Source: CAXXOK01 sp963666755
GTDB lineage: Bacteria > Bacillota > Clostridia > Christensenellales > Aristaeellaceae
Assembly (NCBI GenBank): GCA_963666755.2
Contig: CAXXGW010000009.1
Span: 248,001-312,000, forward strand
Direction: 5' to 3'
DNA: 64,000 nucleotides
Positions within the stretch are counted from its first letter, which is position 1. Each line of letters opens with the position of its first letter. Of this stretch, positions 1 to 8,942 are shown one piece after another. The translations under genes were made by a program, and so were the position numbers. The notes under the pieces were generated by a model that saw nothing but the letters and a program-made list of their open reading frames with translations, made no database searches and was not told the DNA's origin.

Positions 1-1
1 G

Positions 2-877
2 CAGGAGTTAGCGGCGCTGTTTGAGGTTTCCACCCGCACCATCTACCGCGATATCGAGTCCATCAACATGGCCGGGATTCCGATTTGCGCAACGGCGGGC
101 GTGGGCGGCGGTTTTGAAATCCTGCGGCAATACAAGCTGGAGCAGAAGGTCTTTTCCACAGCCGATCTATCCGCCATCCTCATGGGGCTTACGAGCCTTT
201 CGGACGTCATTCGGGGGGATGAGCTGGTTAACGCCCTTGCTAAGGTAAAGAGTTTTATCCCCGCCGGGCGGGAGAAGGATATCGCGCTTAAAACCAACCA
301 GATCACGATTGATTTAACCCCGTGGCTCGGCAACAGGAACCTGCAGCCAAATCTGAAAATCATCCAAACGGCGTTGCAGGAAAGCAAGCTGCTTACCTTT
401 GTTTATGTGAATCACTCCGGAACGAAAACCGCGCGCACCGCCGAGCCGTACCAGCTTGTACTCAAAGGCGGGCAGTGGTACTGGCAGGGGTTTTGTTATG
501 AAAGAAAGGATTTTCGGCTGTTCAAGCTGTCCCGAACCTCCGCGTTGCAAATGCAGGATGTGGGCTTTACCCCGCGGGAGCCACAAAAGCCGCTGCTGGA
601 TTTTTCGGATCAGCTGGCGGCGATGCAAACGGAAATCAAGCTACGGATTCATCGGTCGATTCTGGAAAGAATCCTGGACTATTGCCCACCCGAACAGTGC
701 GTGCCGGACGGGGAGGCACATTTTCTGGTGCGGTTTCCCTTTATCGCAAACGATTACTTTTACAATTTTCTGCTTGGCTTTGGGGATCGGTGCGAGTGTC
801 TGGAGCCGCTGCCGATCCGCGCGGAAATCCGGCGCAGGATACAGGCGATGGCCGCTCTGTATGAACACGACACATAA
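2..877 (+). CDS. HTH/WYL-domain transcriptional regulator (5' end outside window)
   Basis: This is the C-terminal 291 residues of a YafY-like regulator; the reading frame is open from the window edge, so the true start lies upstream. The first residues form the recognition part of a DeoR-type helix-turn-helix (LFEVSTRTIYRDIESI). The remainder matches the WYL ligand-sensing layout, including the TFVYVNHSGTKTARTAEPY strand and the QWYWQGFCYERKDFRLFKL core. Proteins of this type bind DNA and sense small ligands or nucleic acid. The target is unknown; the nearest downstream gene is the ohr-like peroxidase 330 bases away, but nothing shows that it is regulated by this protein. Confidence 0.85.
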   Translation, partial: QELAALFEVSTRTIYRDIESINMAGIPICATAGVGGGFEILRQYKLEQKVFSTADLSAILMGLTSLSDVIRGDELVNALAKVKSFIPAGREKDIALKTNQITIDLTPWLGNRNLQPNLKIIQTALQESKLLTFVYVNHSGTKTARTAEPYQLVLKGGQWYWQGFCYERKDFRLFKLSRTSALQMQDVGFTPREPQKPLLDFSDQLAAMQTEIKLRIHRSILERILDYCPPEQCVPDGEAHFLVRFPFIANDYFYNFLLGFGDRCECLEPLPIRAEIRRRIQAMAALYEHDT

Positions 878-1206
878 TACGGCGGACACAACGAGTGCGC
901 ACCGCCGGTATAAGGCGGGTGAAGCGGCGCGGGCAAAGCTGGGTCAGAGCGCAAGAAGCCCTATAGCCGGAACGCCATTCCATTCACGCCGATCAACCGT
1001 GTCGTAATTTTGCATATTTTAAGGCAATTCCCGTTTATAAACGCGGCATATTGGGTAGATAAGAACTGTACCACCTGCCGAACGTGCGGATGAGAAACGA
1101 ACCCTCCCGCAGCACGACAGGGGCAGAAAGTCCAGGCTATTACAACCTGCCGCAAACCCCGAAGGCGCGCGGTGGAACCAACCGACAGAATACAGGAGGA
1201 TATGCC
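878..1206. other. Intergenic, weak promoter candidate
   Basis: This 329-base gap contains no convincing gene. A possible sigma-A promoter for the ohr-like gene is TTGCAT at 1011-1016 and TTTATA at 1035-1040 (18-base spacer). The ribosome site AGGAGG of the next gene is at 1195-1200. Confidence 0.35.
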
Positions 1207-1626
1207 ATGAAAGCTTTATATACCACGACCGCCGAATCCACAGGGGGACGTTCCGGCAAGGTTGCCGTAAACGGTACGACGCTGGCGTTTGAAATGTCGC
1301 CGCCCGCGGAAATGGGCGGTACCAAGCCGGGGGTAAACCCGGAGCAGCTGTTCGCGGCTGGATACGCCGCGTGCTTTGGCAGTGCCTTGCAGCATGTGGT
1401 CAGAGTCAGAAAGCTGCATATCCCGACCCCGTCGATTCGGCTGACCGTCGGCATCGACAAGGATGAGAACGGCGGGTTCTTCCTGAGCGCGGATATCGTC
1501 GGCATTTTCAAGGGCGTCGAACAGGGTCTGGCGGAGGAGCTTGTCAAGGAAGCGCACACCGTCTGCCCGTACTCGAAGGCGACCATGAACAACATCGACG
1601 TGACGCTGTCGGCGACTGTCGAATAA
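1207..1626 (+). CDS. ohr: Organic hydroperoxide resistance protein, Ohr/OsmC family
   Basis: The 139-residue protein has the length of the Ohr branch of the OsmC family, cytoplasmic thiol peroxidases that reduce organic hydroperoxides using dihydrolipoamide or similar thiols. Both redox cysteines are present: Cys56 in GYAACFGSAL and Cys120 in VCPYSKATMNN, the standard Ohr motifs. An N-terminal Arg (GGR, residue 15) matches the substrate-activating Arg. The ATG at 1207 is chosen because AGGAGG ends seven bases upstream. It stands alone between the WYL regulator and convergent pepT. OhrR, its usual MarR-type repressor, is not in the window. Confidence 0.9.
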   Translation: MKALYTTTAESTGGRSGKVAVNGTTLAFEMSPPAEMGGTKPGVNPEQLFAAGYAACFGSALQHVVRVRKLHIPTPSIRLTVGIDKDENGGFFLSADIVGIFKGVEQGLAEELVKEAHTVCPYSKATMNNIDVTLSATVE

Positions 1627-2124
1627 CGCGGCGAGCAACATCGGGTTTGTCACGTTCACGGCAGGATTGGAATCATTCCATAGGGAACTATGGAGAACTT
1701 TTGCAAGCTGCCTTGGGTGATTGACCATTCGCCTGCAACGGGATGGATGGGATGCGGGGCGCGCCCCCTCCGTAGGAAATCTGCGCGGGGAGAAACGCCT
1801 GACCTCCGATCGAACAAAGACCATATCGAAGCCCCACGGATCGACAGATCCGTGGGGTTTTGCCGTAAGGCAAACGGACACCCGGCATTGCGTGCGCCAA
1901 GAGCGCTCGAAATGCGAACCTTTGGCAAGCGTACCTTTGGCCTGCCGGCTGCGCAAGGCTAGGGTAACCCAACCCATGGGGTATGCCCGAGCCGCTGCAC
2001 AGATAGCGCGGCGGCTCGCTGCGATGCGCCTTTGCCCCTGCAATGGCGAAGCCCAGTTCCCTTGCCTGCCGTTTCATGGGCAGGGGTGCGCGTAATGTGA
2101 CCCGCGAAAGATGGACTTGGCCCC
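1627..2124. other. Intergenic region with hairpins, no gene
   Basis: About 500 bases lie between convergent ohr and pepT. Visible are a GGAA-loop hairpin at 1677-1694 (7-bp perfect stem), a terminator at 1832-1861 and a GAGCCG/CGGCTC inverted repeat at 1989-2017. Open frames here lack ribosome sites and recognisable protein features. Confidence 0.5.
1832..1861 (+). terminator. Rho-independent terminator
   Basis: A 9-bp perfect stem (1832-1840 with 1849-1857), 8-base loop, then TTTT. It lies 205 bases past ohr and would stop any read-through toward pepT. Confidence 0.7.
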
Positions 2125-3330
2125 TCAGCCCTTGGCGCGCACCAGTTCGACCAGCATCCGCGTGATCTGCTGCATTTCCGGAATGCTGACGTACTCCAGC
2201 ACCCCATGCAGGTTGTAGGCACCGGTGGGTAGGTTGGGGCAGGGCAGGCCTTCGAAGGAGAGGCGGGCGCCGTCGGTGCCGCCGCGAATGGCGACCGTCC
2301 GGGACTCGACCCCTACGGCGCGGAAGGCTTCCATGGCGCGGGCCGTCACCTCCGGACGCTCGTCGATTTTCTCTTTCATATTATAGTAGGTATCGTGCAA
2401 ATCCAGCGTGAAGGAGCCTTCGCCGTATTTCCCGTTCAGGTAGGCGGTCATGGCGGTCAGGCGTGCCTTGCGGGCTTCGAAGCGCGCGTGGTCGTGGTCG
2501 CGCACGATGTAGTGCAGGGTGGCGGCGCTCTCGTCGCCATGCAGGTCGCATAAGTGGTAAAACCCTTCGCGCAGCTCGGTGTGCTCGGGGGTTTCGCTGT
2601 CGGGCATCAGGCCCGCAAACTCAACCGCCATGCGCGCGGCGTTTCTCATCTTGTTTTTCGCGGAGCCGGGGTGGATGTTAAAGCCTTTAACCTGCACGAT
2701 GGCCGTGCAGGCGTTAAAGTTTTCGCACTCAAACTCGTCGGGCGCACCGCCGTCCACGGTGTAGGCAAAATCGGCGCCGAAGCCCGCCACGTCGAAGAAA
2801 TCCGCGCCGCCGCCAATCTCCTCGTCCGGAGTAAAGCCGATGCAAATTTTGCCGTGCCGGTGTGCAGGGTCAGCCAGAATCTGTGCGCAGGCGGTCATGA
2901 TCTCGGCCACGCCGGCCTTATCGTCGCCGCCAAGCAGGGTGGTTCCGTCGGTTACGATCAGCTCATGCCCGATGTGGCGGGCAAGGCTGGCATATTCGGA
3001 GGCCTTCAGCACCGCGCCGTGGCCGATGGGCAGATCGCCGCCCTCATAACGCACCACGCGCGGGTGCACCGGGCCTGTGGGCACCGACGGAGCGGTATCC
3101 ATGTGCGCAATCAGGCCGATGGCAGGCTGCTGCGCGGCATTGGCGGGGATTTCGGCATACACGTAGCACTCGGGCGATACGCGCACCTGTTGCGCGCCCA
3201 TGGCGGTCAGCTCGTCGGCCAGCAGCCGCGCCAGCTCTCCCTGCGCCGGGCTGGAAGGATGGGTGCCGCTGGTTTCGCTGGCGCCCGTATCGATGGAGGC
3301 ATAACGGATAAAGCGCTCCTGAACGGTCAT
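2125..3330 (-). CDS. pepT: Peptidase T (tripeptide aminopeptidase)
   Basis: The 401-residue protein is a cytoplasmic M20-family zinc aminopeptidase that removes the N-terminal residue of tripeptides. The metal and catalytic motifs are visible in order: LIAHMDTAP, LGGDDKAGVAEIM and GFTPDEEIGGGADFFD, followed by YTVDGG. Length and N-terminus (VQERFIRYASIDTGA) match E. coli and Bacillus PepT. The start at 3330 is chosen over an upstream in-frame ATG because AAGGAGG lies eight bases before it. The gene is monocistronic and divergent from ktrB. Confidence 0.95.
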   Translation of the reverse strand: MTVQERFIRYASIDTGASETSGTHPSSPAQGELARLLADELTAMGAQQVRVSPECYVYAEIPANAAQQPAIGLIAHMDTAPSVPTGPVHPRVVRYEGGDLPIGHGAVLKASEYASLARHIGHELIVTDGTTLLGGDDKAGVAEIMTACAQILADPAHRHGKICIGFTPDEEIGGGADFFDVAGFGADFAYTVDGGAPDEFECENFNACTAIVQVKGFNIHPGSAKNKMRNAARMAVEFAGLMPDSETPEHTELREGFYHLCDLHGDESAATLHYIVRDHDHARFEARKARLTAMTAYLNGKYGEGSFTLDLHDTYYNMKEKIDERPEVTARAMEAFRAVGVESRTVAIRGGTDGARLSFEGLPCPNLPTGAYNLHGVLEYVSIPEMQQITRMLVELVRAKG

Positions 3331-3421
3331 GAAAGGGTCCCTCCTTGCGGTTAGTGCCCCTAGCATAGCAGTTCGGCACGCCGGTGTAAAGCCCGGCGGG
3401 AGAGTTGCAATCGTCGGCTAC

Positions 3422-3450
3422 TGTACAAAAAGGGCGTAAAGCGATATAAT
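3422..3450 (+). promoter_or_regulatory. Candidate promoter of ktrB
   Basis: A perfect TATAAT lies at 3445-3450 with TGTACA at 3422-3427, 17 bases upstream. The ktrB ribosome site AGGAGG follows at about 3468. Confidence 0.5.
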
Positions 3451-3482
3451 ACGCTTTGTATTGACACAGGAGGAGGATTCGT

Positions 3483-4871
3483 TTGTACGCTTCGCAACCG
3501 GAAAGGCGCCCGTCGCTTTTCCAACGCACCATACGGCCGGAACGGATTCTGGCGCTTGGGTTTCTCTGCGTGATCCTTGTCGGCGCGGTGTTGCTGAGCC
3601 TGCCGATCGCAACGATCAGCCATCGCTCGGTGGGGTTCCACAATGCGCTGTTTACCTCCACATCGGCTGTGTGCGTTACGGGGCTGATTACGGTGGATAC
3701 CGCCGACACCTATGCCACCTTCGGCCGCCTAGTTATCATTACCCTGATCCAGATTGGCGGGCTGGGTTTCATGGTGTTTGCCACGCTGGTGATGGTCGCG
3801 CTGGGCAAGCGCATCTCCCTGCGCAATCGGGTGCTGATCCGTGAATCGATGAACATGAACAACCTCAGCGGCATGGTGCGGCTGACCAAGTGGTTCTCGA
3901 TGCTGGCGGCGATTATCGAGCTGAGCGGCATGTGCCTGCTGGCGACGCGGTTTATCCCCATACTGGGGGTGCGCAAGGGGCTGTGGTACAGTCTGTTCCA
4001 CGCCATCAGCGCGTTTTGCAACGCCGGGTTTGATCTATTCGGCGGCTACCGCAGCCTGCTGCAGTTCCAGCATGATCCGGTGGTGCTGTTGACCATCGCA
4101 AGCCTGATTATTTGCGGCGGGTTGGGCTTTTCCGTGATTAACGATACGCTGCACAACCGTTTCCGCTTCCACCGGCTGATGCTGCACACCAAGCTGGTGC
4201 TAACCATCACGCTATCGCTGCTGGTGGCGGGCACGCTTGTAGTGCTGGCGCTGGAATGGGATAACCCCGCCACGCTGGGCAACCCTGACCTGAACTTTGG
4301 GGAAAAGCTGCTCAACGCGTTTTTCCAGTCCACAACGCTGCGCACCGCGGGGTTCGCGTCGCTGGATCAGGCCAAGCTTACGGACAGCTCCAAGCTGGTC
4401 AGCGTTTTCATGATGTTTATCGGCGCGTCGCCCGCCTCTACCGGCGGCGGCGTCAAGACTACCACCATGAGCGTTGTATTCCTGCTGATGCTGAGCGTTG
4501 TGCGCGGCTCCGACAAGGTTGGCGCTTTTGGGAAACAGCTGCCCAGCGATACGATCAAGCGCGCGCTGACCATTGTGGGCATCAGCCTGGGGATTGTGCT
4601 GATCTGCACGATTGCGCTGTCCATTTCGGAGCGCGCCACCGGTGTGGATATGCTGGACCTGATGTTTGAAGCGACTTCCGCCTTCGGCACCGTCGGACTG
4701 AGTGCCGTGGGGACGCCAAACCTGAACCAGTTCTCCCAGGCGCTGCTGATTCCGATCATGTACTTTGGCCGCGTAGGACCGCTTACCCTGGCGTTTGCAC
4801 TGGCAAACCGAATGGAAAACAACCCGAAGAACCGCATCCACTACCCGGAAGACAAGATCATGATCGGATAA
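3483..4871 (+). CDS. ktrB: Potassium uptake protein, TrkH/KtrB family
   Basis: The 462-residue polytopic membrane protein forms the K+-conducting pore of a Ktr system. The four P-loop repeats characteristic of SKT transporters are visible, each with its filter glycine: VCVTGLITV, FCNAGFDLF, LRTAGFASL and FGTVGLSAV. The start is TTG at 3483, supported by AGGAGG eight bases before it and by the absence of a better ATG. It is followed 15 bases later by ktrA, so the pair is a two-gene transporter operon. The length fits KtrB (about 450 residues) rather than the larger proteobacterial TrkH. Confidence 0.93.
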   Translation: MYASQPERRPSLFQRTIRPERILALGFLCVILVGAVLLSLPIATISHRSVGFHNALFTSTSAVCVTGLITVDTADTYATFGRLVIITLIQIGGLGFMVFATLVMVALGKRISLRNRVLIRESMNMNNLSGMVRLTKWFSMLAAIIELSGMCLLATRFIPILGVRKGLWYSLFHAISAFCNAGFDLFGGYRSLLQFQHDPVVLLTIASLIICGGLGFSVINDTLHNRFRFHRLMLHTKLVLTITLSLLVAGTLVVLALEWDNPATLGNPDLNFGEKLLNAFFQSTTLRTAGFASLDQAKLTDSSKLVSVFMMFIGASPASTGGGVKTTTMSVVFLLMLSVVRGSDKVGAFGKQLPSDTIKRALTIVGISLGIVLICTIALSISERATGVDMLDLMFEATSAFGTVGLSAVGTPNLNQFSQALLIPIMYFGRVGPLTLAFALANRMENNPKNRIHYPEDKIMIG

Positions 4872-4886
4872 CGGAGGAAACGTACC

Positions 4887-5543
4887 ATGAAGGAAAAGAG
4901 CAAGCAGTATCTGGTATTTGGTCTGGGCCGCTTTGGCGAAAGCCTGGCCAAATCCCTGTATAAACTGGGGCACGAGGTGCTGGCCGTGGATGAGAACGCG
5001 GCGATTGTCGAGGAGATTGCGCCGTATGTAACCCAGGCCATCCAGATTAACGCAACCGACGAGGGCGCGCTGCAATCGCTGGGCGTGCGCAATTTTGACG
5101 CTGCCATCGTCTCTATCGGGCAGAACATGCGCGACAGCATCCTCGTATGCGTGTTGCTCAAAGAAATGGGCGTGCCGTACCTGATCGCCAAAGCGACCGA
5201 CGAGCTGCACGCCAAGGTGTTGCGCAAGGTGGGCGTGGATCGCGTGGTGTTCCCCGAGCGGGATATGGGCATGCGTCTGGCAAAATCCCTGCTGACGCCC
5301 AACGTGCTGGAGCTGATCGACCTGAGCGACGATTACCAGCTGATCGAGATTATCCTGCCCGCGCGCTGGGCCAACAACACCATCAGCGGCGTGGATGTGC
5401 GCAGGAAGTACGGCATCAGCATTCTGGCCATCCACCGGGGCGGGCAGTTCAACGTTTCTCCTTCGCCGGACTGGCTGTTCCAGACCGGGGATATCCTGCT
5501 GGTGCTTGGGAAAAAGGACGATATCGAAAGCATCGACCAGTAA
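4887..5543 (+). CDS. ktrA: Potassium uptake regulatory subunit KtrA (RCK domains)
   Basis: The 218-residue soluble protein is the nucleotide-gated partner of KtrB. A Rossmann dinucleotide motif opens it (FGLGRFGESLA), with an acidic residue closing the second strand (AVDEN); this is the RCK_N fold. The C-terminal 80 residues fit RCK_C, the small-ligand domain, including TISGVDVRRKYG. KtrA octamers bind ATP/ADP and gate the channel; c-di-AMP binding is known in Firmicutes but is not shown here. A GGAGG site precedes the ATG. An esterase gene follows 42 bases later. Confidence 0.93.
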   Translation: MKEKSKQYLVFGLGRFGESLAKSLYKLGHEVLAVDENAAIVEEIAPYVTQAIQINATDEGALQSLGVRNFDAAIVSIGQNMRDSILVCVLLKEMGVPYLIAKATDELHAKVLRKVGVDRVVFPERDMGMRLAKSLLTPNVLELIDLSDDYQLIEIILPARWANNTISGVDVRRKYGISILAIHRGGQFNVSPSPDWLFQTGDILLVLGKKDDIESIDQ

Positions 5544-5585
5544 CCGGCCCGCAGCGCCGACCGAAGCGCAAGGAGGGAGCACGCC

Positions 5586-6350
5586 ATGGAACCTTATCCG
5601 GCCTCGCACTTTGACCATGATTGCTGCCGACCGTTTCTGTACCCGGGGAGTAATAAGGGAATCCTGCTTTTGCACGGGTTTACGGGCAGTGTGTCGCATA
5701 TGCGCCCGCTGGGCGATGCGCTTGCGGATCTGGGCTATACGGTGATGGGCGTAAACCTGCCGGGGCATGCCACCACTGAAGCGGATATGGCGCGCGCAAA
5801 TGCGGCACAATGGATTGCCGCGGCGCATGAGGCGTTGCAGACGCTGCGGAAACGCTGCGACACCGTAACGGTTGCCGGGCTTTCCATGGGCGGACTGCTG
5901 GCGCTTTTGCTGGCGGAAGAAGGGCTGGCGGACGCGTGTGTGGCCATCTCCGCGCCGATGGCGACGCGTAACCGCTGGCTGCGCTACGCATGGCTGGTTG
6001 CGCCGCTTTACCCGCGCGTCAGCTGGGCACCGGAGGCAGACCGCCACCGCGACCTGAACCCGGCCTTCGACTACGGCTACTCCGGCTTTCCGACGCGTAA
6101 CGCGCTGGATCTGGCAAAGCTGATCCATAAGGCCCGCAAGGGTCTGAGCCGCGTGCGCTGCCCGCTGCTGGTGGTGCAGAGCACGGGGGATAAGGTGGTC
6201 TGGCCGGGCAGCGCCGATTGGATTGCCGGCCATGTGGGCACCAAAACCCCGCAGCGGCTGACCTTGCAGGACGTGCCGCACGCCTGTACCATTTCGGCGG
6301 AGATGCCGCGCATTGCCGCTGCGATGGACGATCTGGAAAAGAGCCTGTAA
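5586..6350 (+). CDS. Alpha/beta hydrolase, carboxylesterase-like
   Basis: The 254-residue cytoplasmic serine hydrolase resembles Est30/monoacylglycerol-lipase-like carboxylesterases. Visible are the oxyanion segment LLHGFTGS (about residue 29), the nucleophile elbow GLSMGG with Ser100, an Asp in STGDKVVWPGS and the catalytic His in VPHACT near the C-terminus, giving a complete triad. AAGGAGGGA precedes the ATG. It probably shares the ktrBA transcript, although its substrate is unknown and no link to potassium transport is evident. Confidence 0.85.
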   Translation: MEPYPASHFDHDCCRPFLYPGSNKGILLLHGFTGSVSHMRPLGDALADLGYTVMGVNLPGHATTEADMARANAAQWIAAAHEALQTLRKRCDTVTVAGLSMGGLLALLLAEEGLADACVAISAPMATRNRWLRYAWLVAPLYPRVSWAPEADRHRDLNPAFDYGYSGFPTRNALDLAKLIHKARKGLSRVRCPLLVVQSTGDKVVWPGSADWIAGHVGTKTPQRLTLQDVPHACTISAEMPRIAAAMDDLEKSL

Positions 6351-6365
6351 CGGAAGTATTGATTC

Positions 6366-6399
6366 CGAAACGCTGTGCCCCTAGGGGTGCGGCGTTTCG
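6366..6399 (+). terminator. Terminator after the ktrBA-esterase operon
   Basis: The inverted repeat CGAAACGC/GCGTTTCG encloses a second GCCCC/GGGG stem. The T-run is poor. Confidence 0.5.
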
Positions 6400-6624
6400 T
6401 CGCTGTTACGGGAGGAAATGGGGAGCACGCGCCGCCTGCCGGGGTTTCGAGGTTCAAAGGAAACACACGGCATGCGGGTACTTGGCTGCGGGCGAAAGCT
6501 GAGTATGAAACAAGCATACAAACGACAATACAGCTTGTACACCCGGGACAGCAGCCCAAAACCTTGTACCAACTGCGTAAACGGGCAGCAGTATCTGTCA
6601 CGCCACATTTTTTCTCCAAGATGG
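6400..6624. other. Intergenic, nothing recognised
   Basis: No gene with a ribosome site and no family match is seen between the terminator and the arsR promoter. No riboswitch could be assigned. Confidence 0.4.
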
Positions 6625-6668
6625 TTGACAAACCAACGAAACATTAGTATATTAGTATACGCTAATAT
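6625..6668 (+). promoter_or_regulatory. arsR-type promoter with overlapping palindromic operator
   Basis: TTGACA at 6625-6630 and TATATT at 6648-6653 are 17 bases apart. A 7-6-7 inverted repeat (ATATTAG at 6649-6655, CTAATAT at 6662-6668) covers the -10 box. A repressor bound there would block RNA polymerase, the arrangement expected of an autoregulated ArsR-family gene. Confidence 0.8.
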
Positions 6669-6701
6669 TTACGGGTCCCACCCAGTAAAGGAGGCAGTTC
6701 C

Positions 6702-7046
6702 GTGCCCGAGGATGTGAAACCGATCGCCGATACGTTGCGGCTGTTGGCCAGCGAAACGCGCCTTCAAATTCTTTGTGCGCTGATTGAACACCCGTACGGC
6801 GTAAATGCGCTGTGCGAGGCGCTGGGCTCCGTTACGCAATCCGCCGTATCCCAGAACCTCGCGCGGCTCAAGGATTGCGGCATGGTGGTGGATCGGCGCA
6901 CCGGGCAGAACGTGACGTACGCAATCGCCGACCCGCGTGTGCGGCAGGTGATCGCGGCGCTCAAGCGCATCTACTGCGCGCCGCCCGCACTGGGAGAAAC
7001 ACAGCCGGAACCCGAAAGCAAATTCACAGGAGGAAACCCGATATGA
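6702..7046 (+). CDS. ArsR/SmtB-family winged-helix repressor
   Basis: The 114-residue protein carries one winged helix-turn-helix, with the recognition helix in SVTQSAVSQNLARLKDCGMV and the wing in VDRRTGQNVTYAI. The typical metal-binding ELCVCDL is replaced by VNALCEAL; the remaining cysteines do not identify the ligand, which may be a metal or another signal. The start is GTG at 6702, supported by AAAGGAGG. Its stop overlaps the start of the ferredoxin gene (ATGA, 7043-7046), so the two are translationally coupled. The palindrome over its promoter is the probable operator. Confidence 0.88.
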   Translation: MPEDVKPIADTLRLLASETRLQILCALIEHPYGVNALCEALGSVTQSAVSQNLARLKDCGMVVDRRTGQNVTYAIADPRVRQVIAALKRIYCAPPALGETQPEPESKFTGGNPI

Positions 7047-7246
7047 AACTGATTGTTGATGCAAACCGCTGCCCCCAGAACCATCGCTGCCCCGCCATTT
7101 CCGTTTGCCCCAAACAGGCTATTACCCAGAAAAGCATGTTCTCCCTGCCCGTGGTGGATGACGAGAAGTGCATCGTGTGCGGGAAATGTGTCCGTTATTG
7201 CCCGATGGGGGCGATCCGCACGGTGGACGATTCTAAGGCGCGTTAA
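7043..7246 (+). CDS. Small 4Fe-4S ferredoxin-like protein
   Basis: The 67-residue protein has two cysteine clusters: CPQNHRCPAISVCP and CIVCGKCVRYCP. The second is a canonical CxxCxxCxxxCP 4Fe-4S motif; the first is stretched (C-x5-C-x5-C), so it may bind no cluster or an atypical one. AGGAGG lies just upstream of the ATG, which overlaps the arsR stop. Coupling to an ArsR repressor suggests induced electron transfer or a stress role, but no partner enzyme is adjacent. Confidence 0.8.
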   Translation: MKLIVDANRCPQNHRCPAISVCPKQAITQKSMFSLPVVDDEKCIVCGKCVRYCPMGAIRTVDDSKAR

Positions 7247-7480
7247 AGCTACGCCGGATTCTGGCTTCAGCCCGGCATATCGGGCGGATGGCAGGGGAAT
7301 TGATACCAGAAACCGACCGCGGGCTGTCAGGAGAACTGGCGAAGCTCCAGCCGGATTCGGAAGGAACCCGGCAATTTGATCTGGAGATACGCGCTGGAAT
7401 GGCTTTTCTCAGATTGTGCAGGGAGGTCGCGGGCAACACCGGCGGGTAGCGCTGCATGCGCACCGCCATTTTCGTAGCAA
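7247..7480. other. Intergenic, nothing recognised
   Basis: Between the ferredoxin gene and the convergent terminator there is a weak GCCCG/CGGGC hairpin near 7278 and no coding signal. Confidence 0.4.
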
Positions 7481-7518
7481 AAACGGGAGGCGAGCGTCGT
7501 AACGCTCGCCTCCCGTTT
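7481..7518 (-). terminator. Strong terminator of the DUF3048 gene (probably bidirectional)
   Basis: A 16-bp perfect stem (7481-7496 with 7503-7518), 6-base loop. On the minus strand the stem ends in a five-T run, placing it 14 bases past the stop of the DUF3048 gene. Confidence 0.85.
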
Positions 7519-7531
7519 GTACAATTCTTGC

Positions 7532-8710
7532 TTATTCCATGCCGGAGAAAGTGCACAGGCTTTCGGGCGGCAGGTGGGCGATGAAGGTCTTGCCGGGGGT
7601 AAACTGTAGTTCGTTGCCCTGATCATCATAATATACGGTCGGGCTCTCCACATCATTGCGGACCCAGTAGCCCGGAATGTAGCGGCCGCCGATGAAGATA
7701 TCGGCATTGCCCTTGCCTACATTTTGCATCACGGGCATGATCTTGCTGTTGTTGGTGTACTCGTACGGCACGCGCTGGATAATCACGTTTGCGAAGCTCA
7801 TCTGCGTGATGTTCTCCTCGCTGCGGTCGGTGGCCGAGGCGTAGGACAGGTAAGGCGCATCGCCGGAGTAACGGAGGTAGAGGTTCTCCGTCTCGTCGTA
7901 CACGAAATGGGAAATCCACTTCTCATGACCCCAGTCGAGGTTGATGTTATAGGCCATGTCATACCCTTCGGTATAGGGGCTGACTTCCGCAAACAGGAAC
8001 GCGTGGGCGGCGGCGGCATAGTTGGTGGGGATCATGTCGCGCAGGCCGACGACGTTCACGTCCAGGTTGTCGGGGTTTTTGAGGCCTTGCACGCGTACGC
8101 GGTAGTCGTTCCACTTGTTGGTCAGCAGATCGAACAGCACGCCCTTGTCGCTGGCGCCCAGCTGGTTGAACATCTCGGAGATGTCGTTCTCCTCACGGCG
8201 CGGGCCGCCGGCGTAGATGAAGCCGCTTTGCCATTCCTCACGCAGCAGCACGTGGCCGATACGGGCGGAACGCACGGGGCCGACGGACACGGGGTTGCCC
8301 TCGTCCAGACTGTCGCTGAAGAGGAAGGAGATACGGGTCTCGCCCGTGCGGTAGAGGATGCCTTCGTACACGATATCCGCATACTGACCGCCCCAGGGTG
8401 CGCGGTTGCCGATCCCGGCGGATTTGACCGTGGCGCCGTTGTACTTGACGCTGCCTTCGGGGTTGCTGATCTGCACCAGCATCGGCAGATACACGCCGGT
8501 CCAGCTCAGGCCGGTAGTCGGGCTGACCCCCGAGGTGATGGGGTGACGCTCCGCAGGCGTAAGCGGTTTGATGTTGCGATCCGCCTGGTTTTGCAGCACC
8601 GTGCCCTCCAACGGCAACGAGTAAGTGTTCGGCTTGACTTCCGCGATGGCGGGCAACGCGGCGGTCAGCGCCAGCATAACCCCCAGAAGCAGGCAGAGTG
8701 TTTTCTTCAC
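7532..8710 (-). CDS. DUF3048 (YerB-like) secreted protein
   Basis: The 392-residue exported protein begins with a signal peptide (about residues 1-23, ending AIAE). No lipobox Cys is present, unlike Bacillus YerB, so it is secreted or wall-retained rather than lipid-anchored. The conserved N-terminal domain appears as PMLVQISNP, ADIVYEGILYRTGETRISF and VGPVRSARIGHVLLREEW with FIYAGG; the C-terminal domain carries YWVRNDVESPTVYYDDQG. The molecular function of DUF3048 is not established. It is monocistronic, with its own promoter and terminator. Confidence 0.88.
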   Translation of the reverse strand: MKKTLCLLLGVMLALTAALPAIAEVKPNTYSLPLEGTVLQNQADRNIKPLTPAERHPITSGVSPTTGLSWTGVYLPMLVQISNPEGSVKYNGATVKSAGIGNRAPWGGQYADIVYEGILYRTGETRISFLFSDSLDEGNPVSVGPVRSARIGHVLLREEWQSGFIYAGGPRREENDISEMFNQLGASDKGVLFDLLTNKWNDYRVRVQGLKNPDNLDVNVVGLRDMIPTNYAAAAHAFLFAEVSPYTEGYDMAYNINLDWGHEKWISHFVYDETENLYLRYSGDAPYLSYASATDRSEENITQMSFANVIIQRVPYEYTNNSKIMPVMQNVGKGNADIFIGGRYIPGYWVRNDVESPTVYYDDQGNELQFTPGKTFIAHLPPESLCTFSGME

Positions 8711-8779
8711 GAATGTAACCTCCCAGCCAGTCTTTTTCCTTAGTTTGACACAAGCGAAAACAGGGCTTCGCTACCGCCC

Positions 8780-8809
8780 ATTATAGCATTGCCGAAAATG
8801 GGGTGTCAA
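8780..8809 (-). promoter_or_regulatory. Promoter of the DUF3048 gene
   Basis: On the minus strand, TTGACA (8804-8809) and TATAAT (8780-8785) are separated by 18 bases. Confidence 0.75.
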
Positions 8810-8897
8810 CGCGCAAACCGTAATATTTGCTTTTATGACAGGATTTAACACATGTGCGGCCGCGCCGGAGACGCGGGAATGCCAAACGGCGGAAAAA

Positions 8898-8923
8898 GCG
8901 CCGCCCGCGGGTGCGGGCGGCGC
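8898..8923 (-). terminator. Terminator of the L,D-transpeptidase gene
   Basis: An 11-bp perfect GC stem (8898-8908 with 8913-8923) is followed on the minus strand by TTTTT. Confidence 0.9.
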
Positions 8924-8942
8924 GTCTTTACATCCGGTTGGT

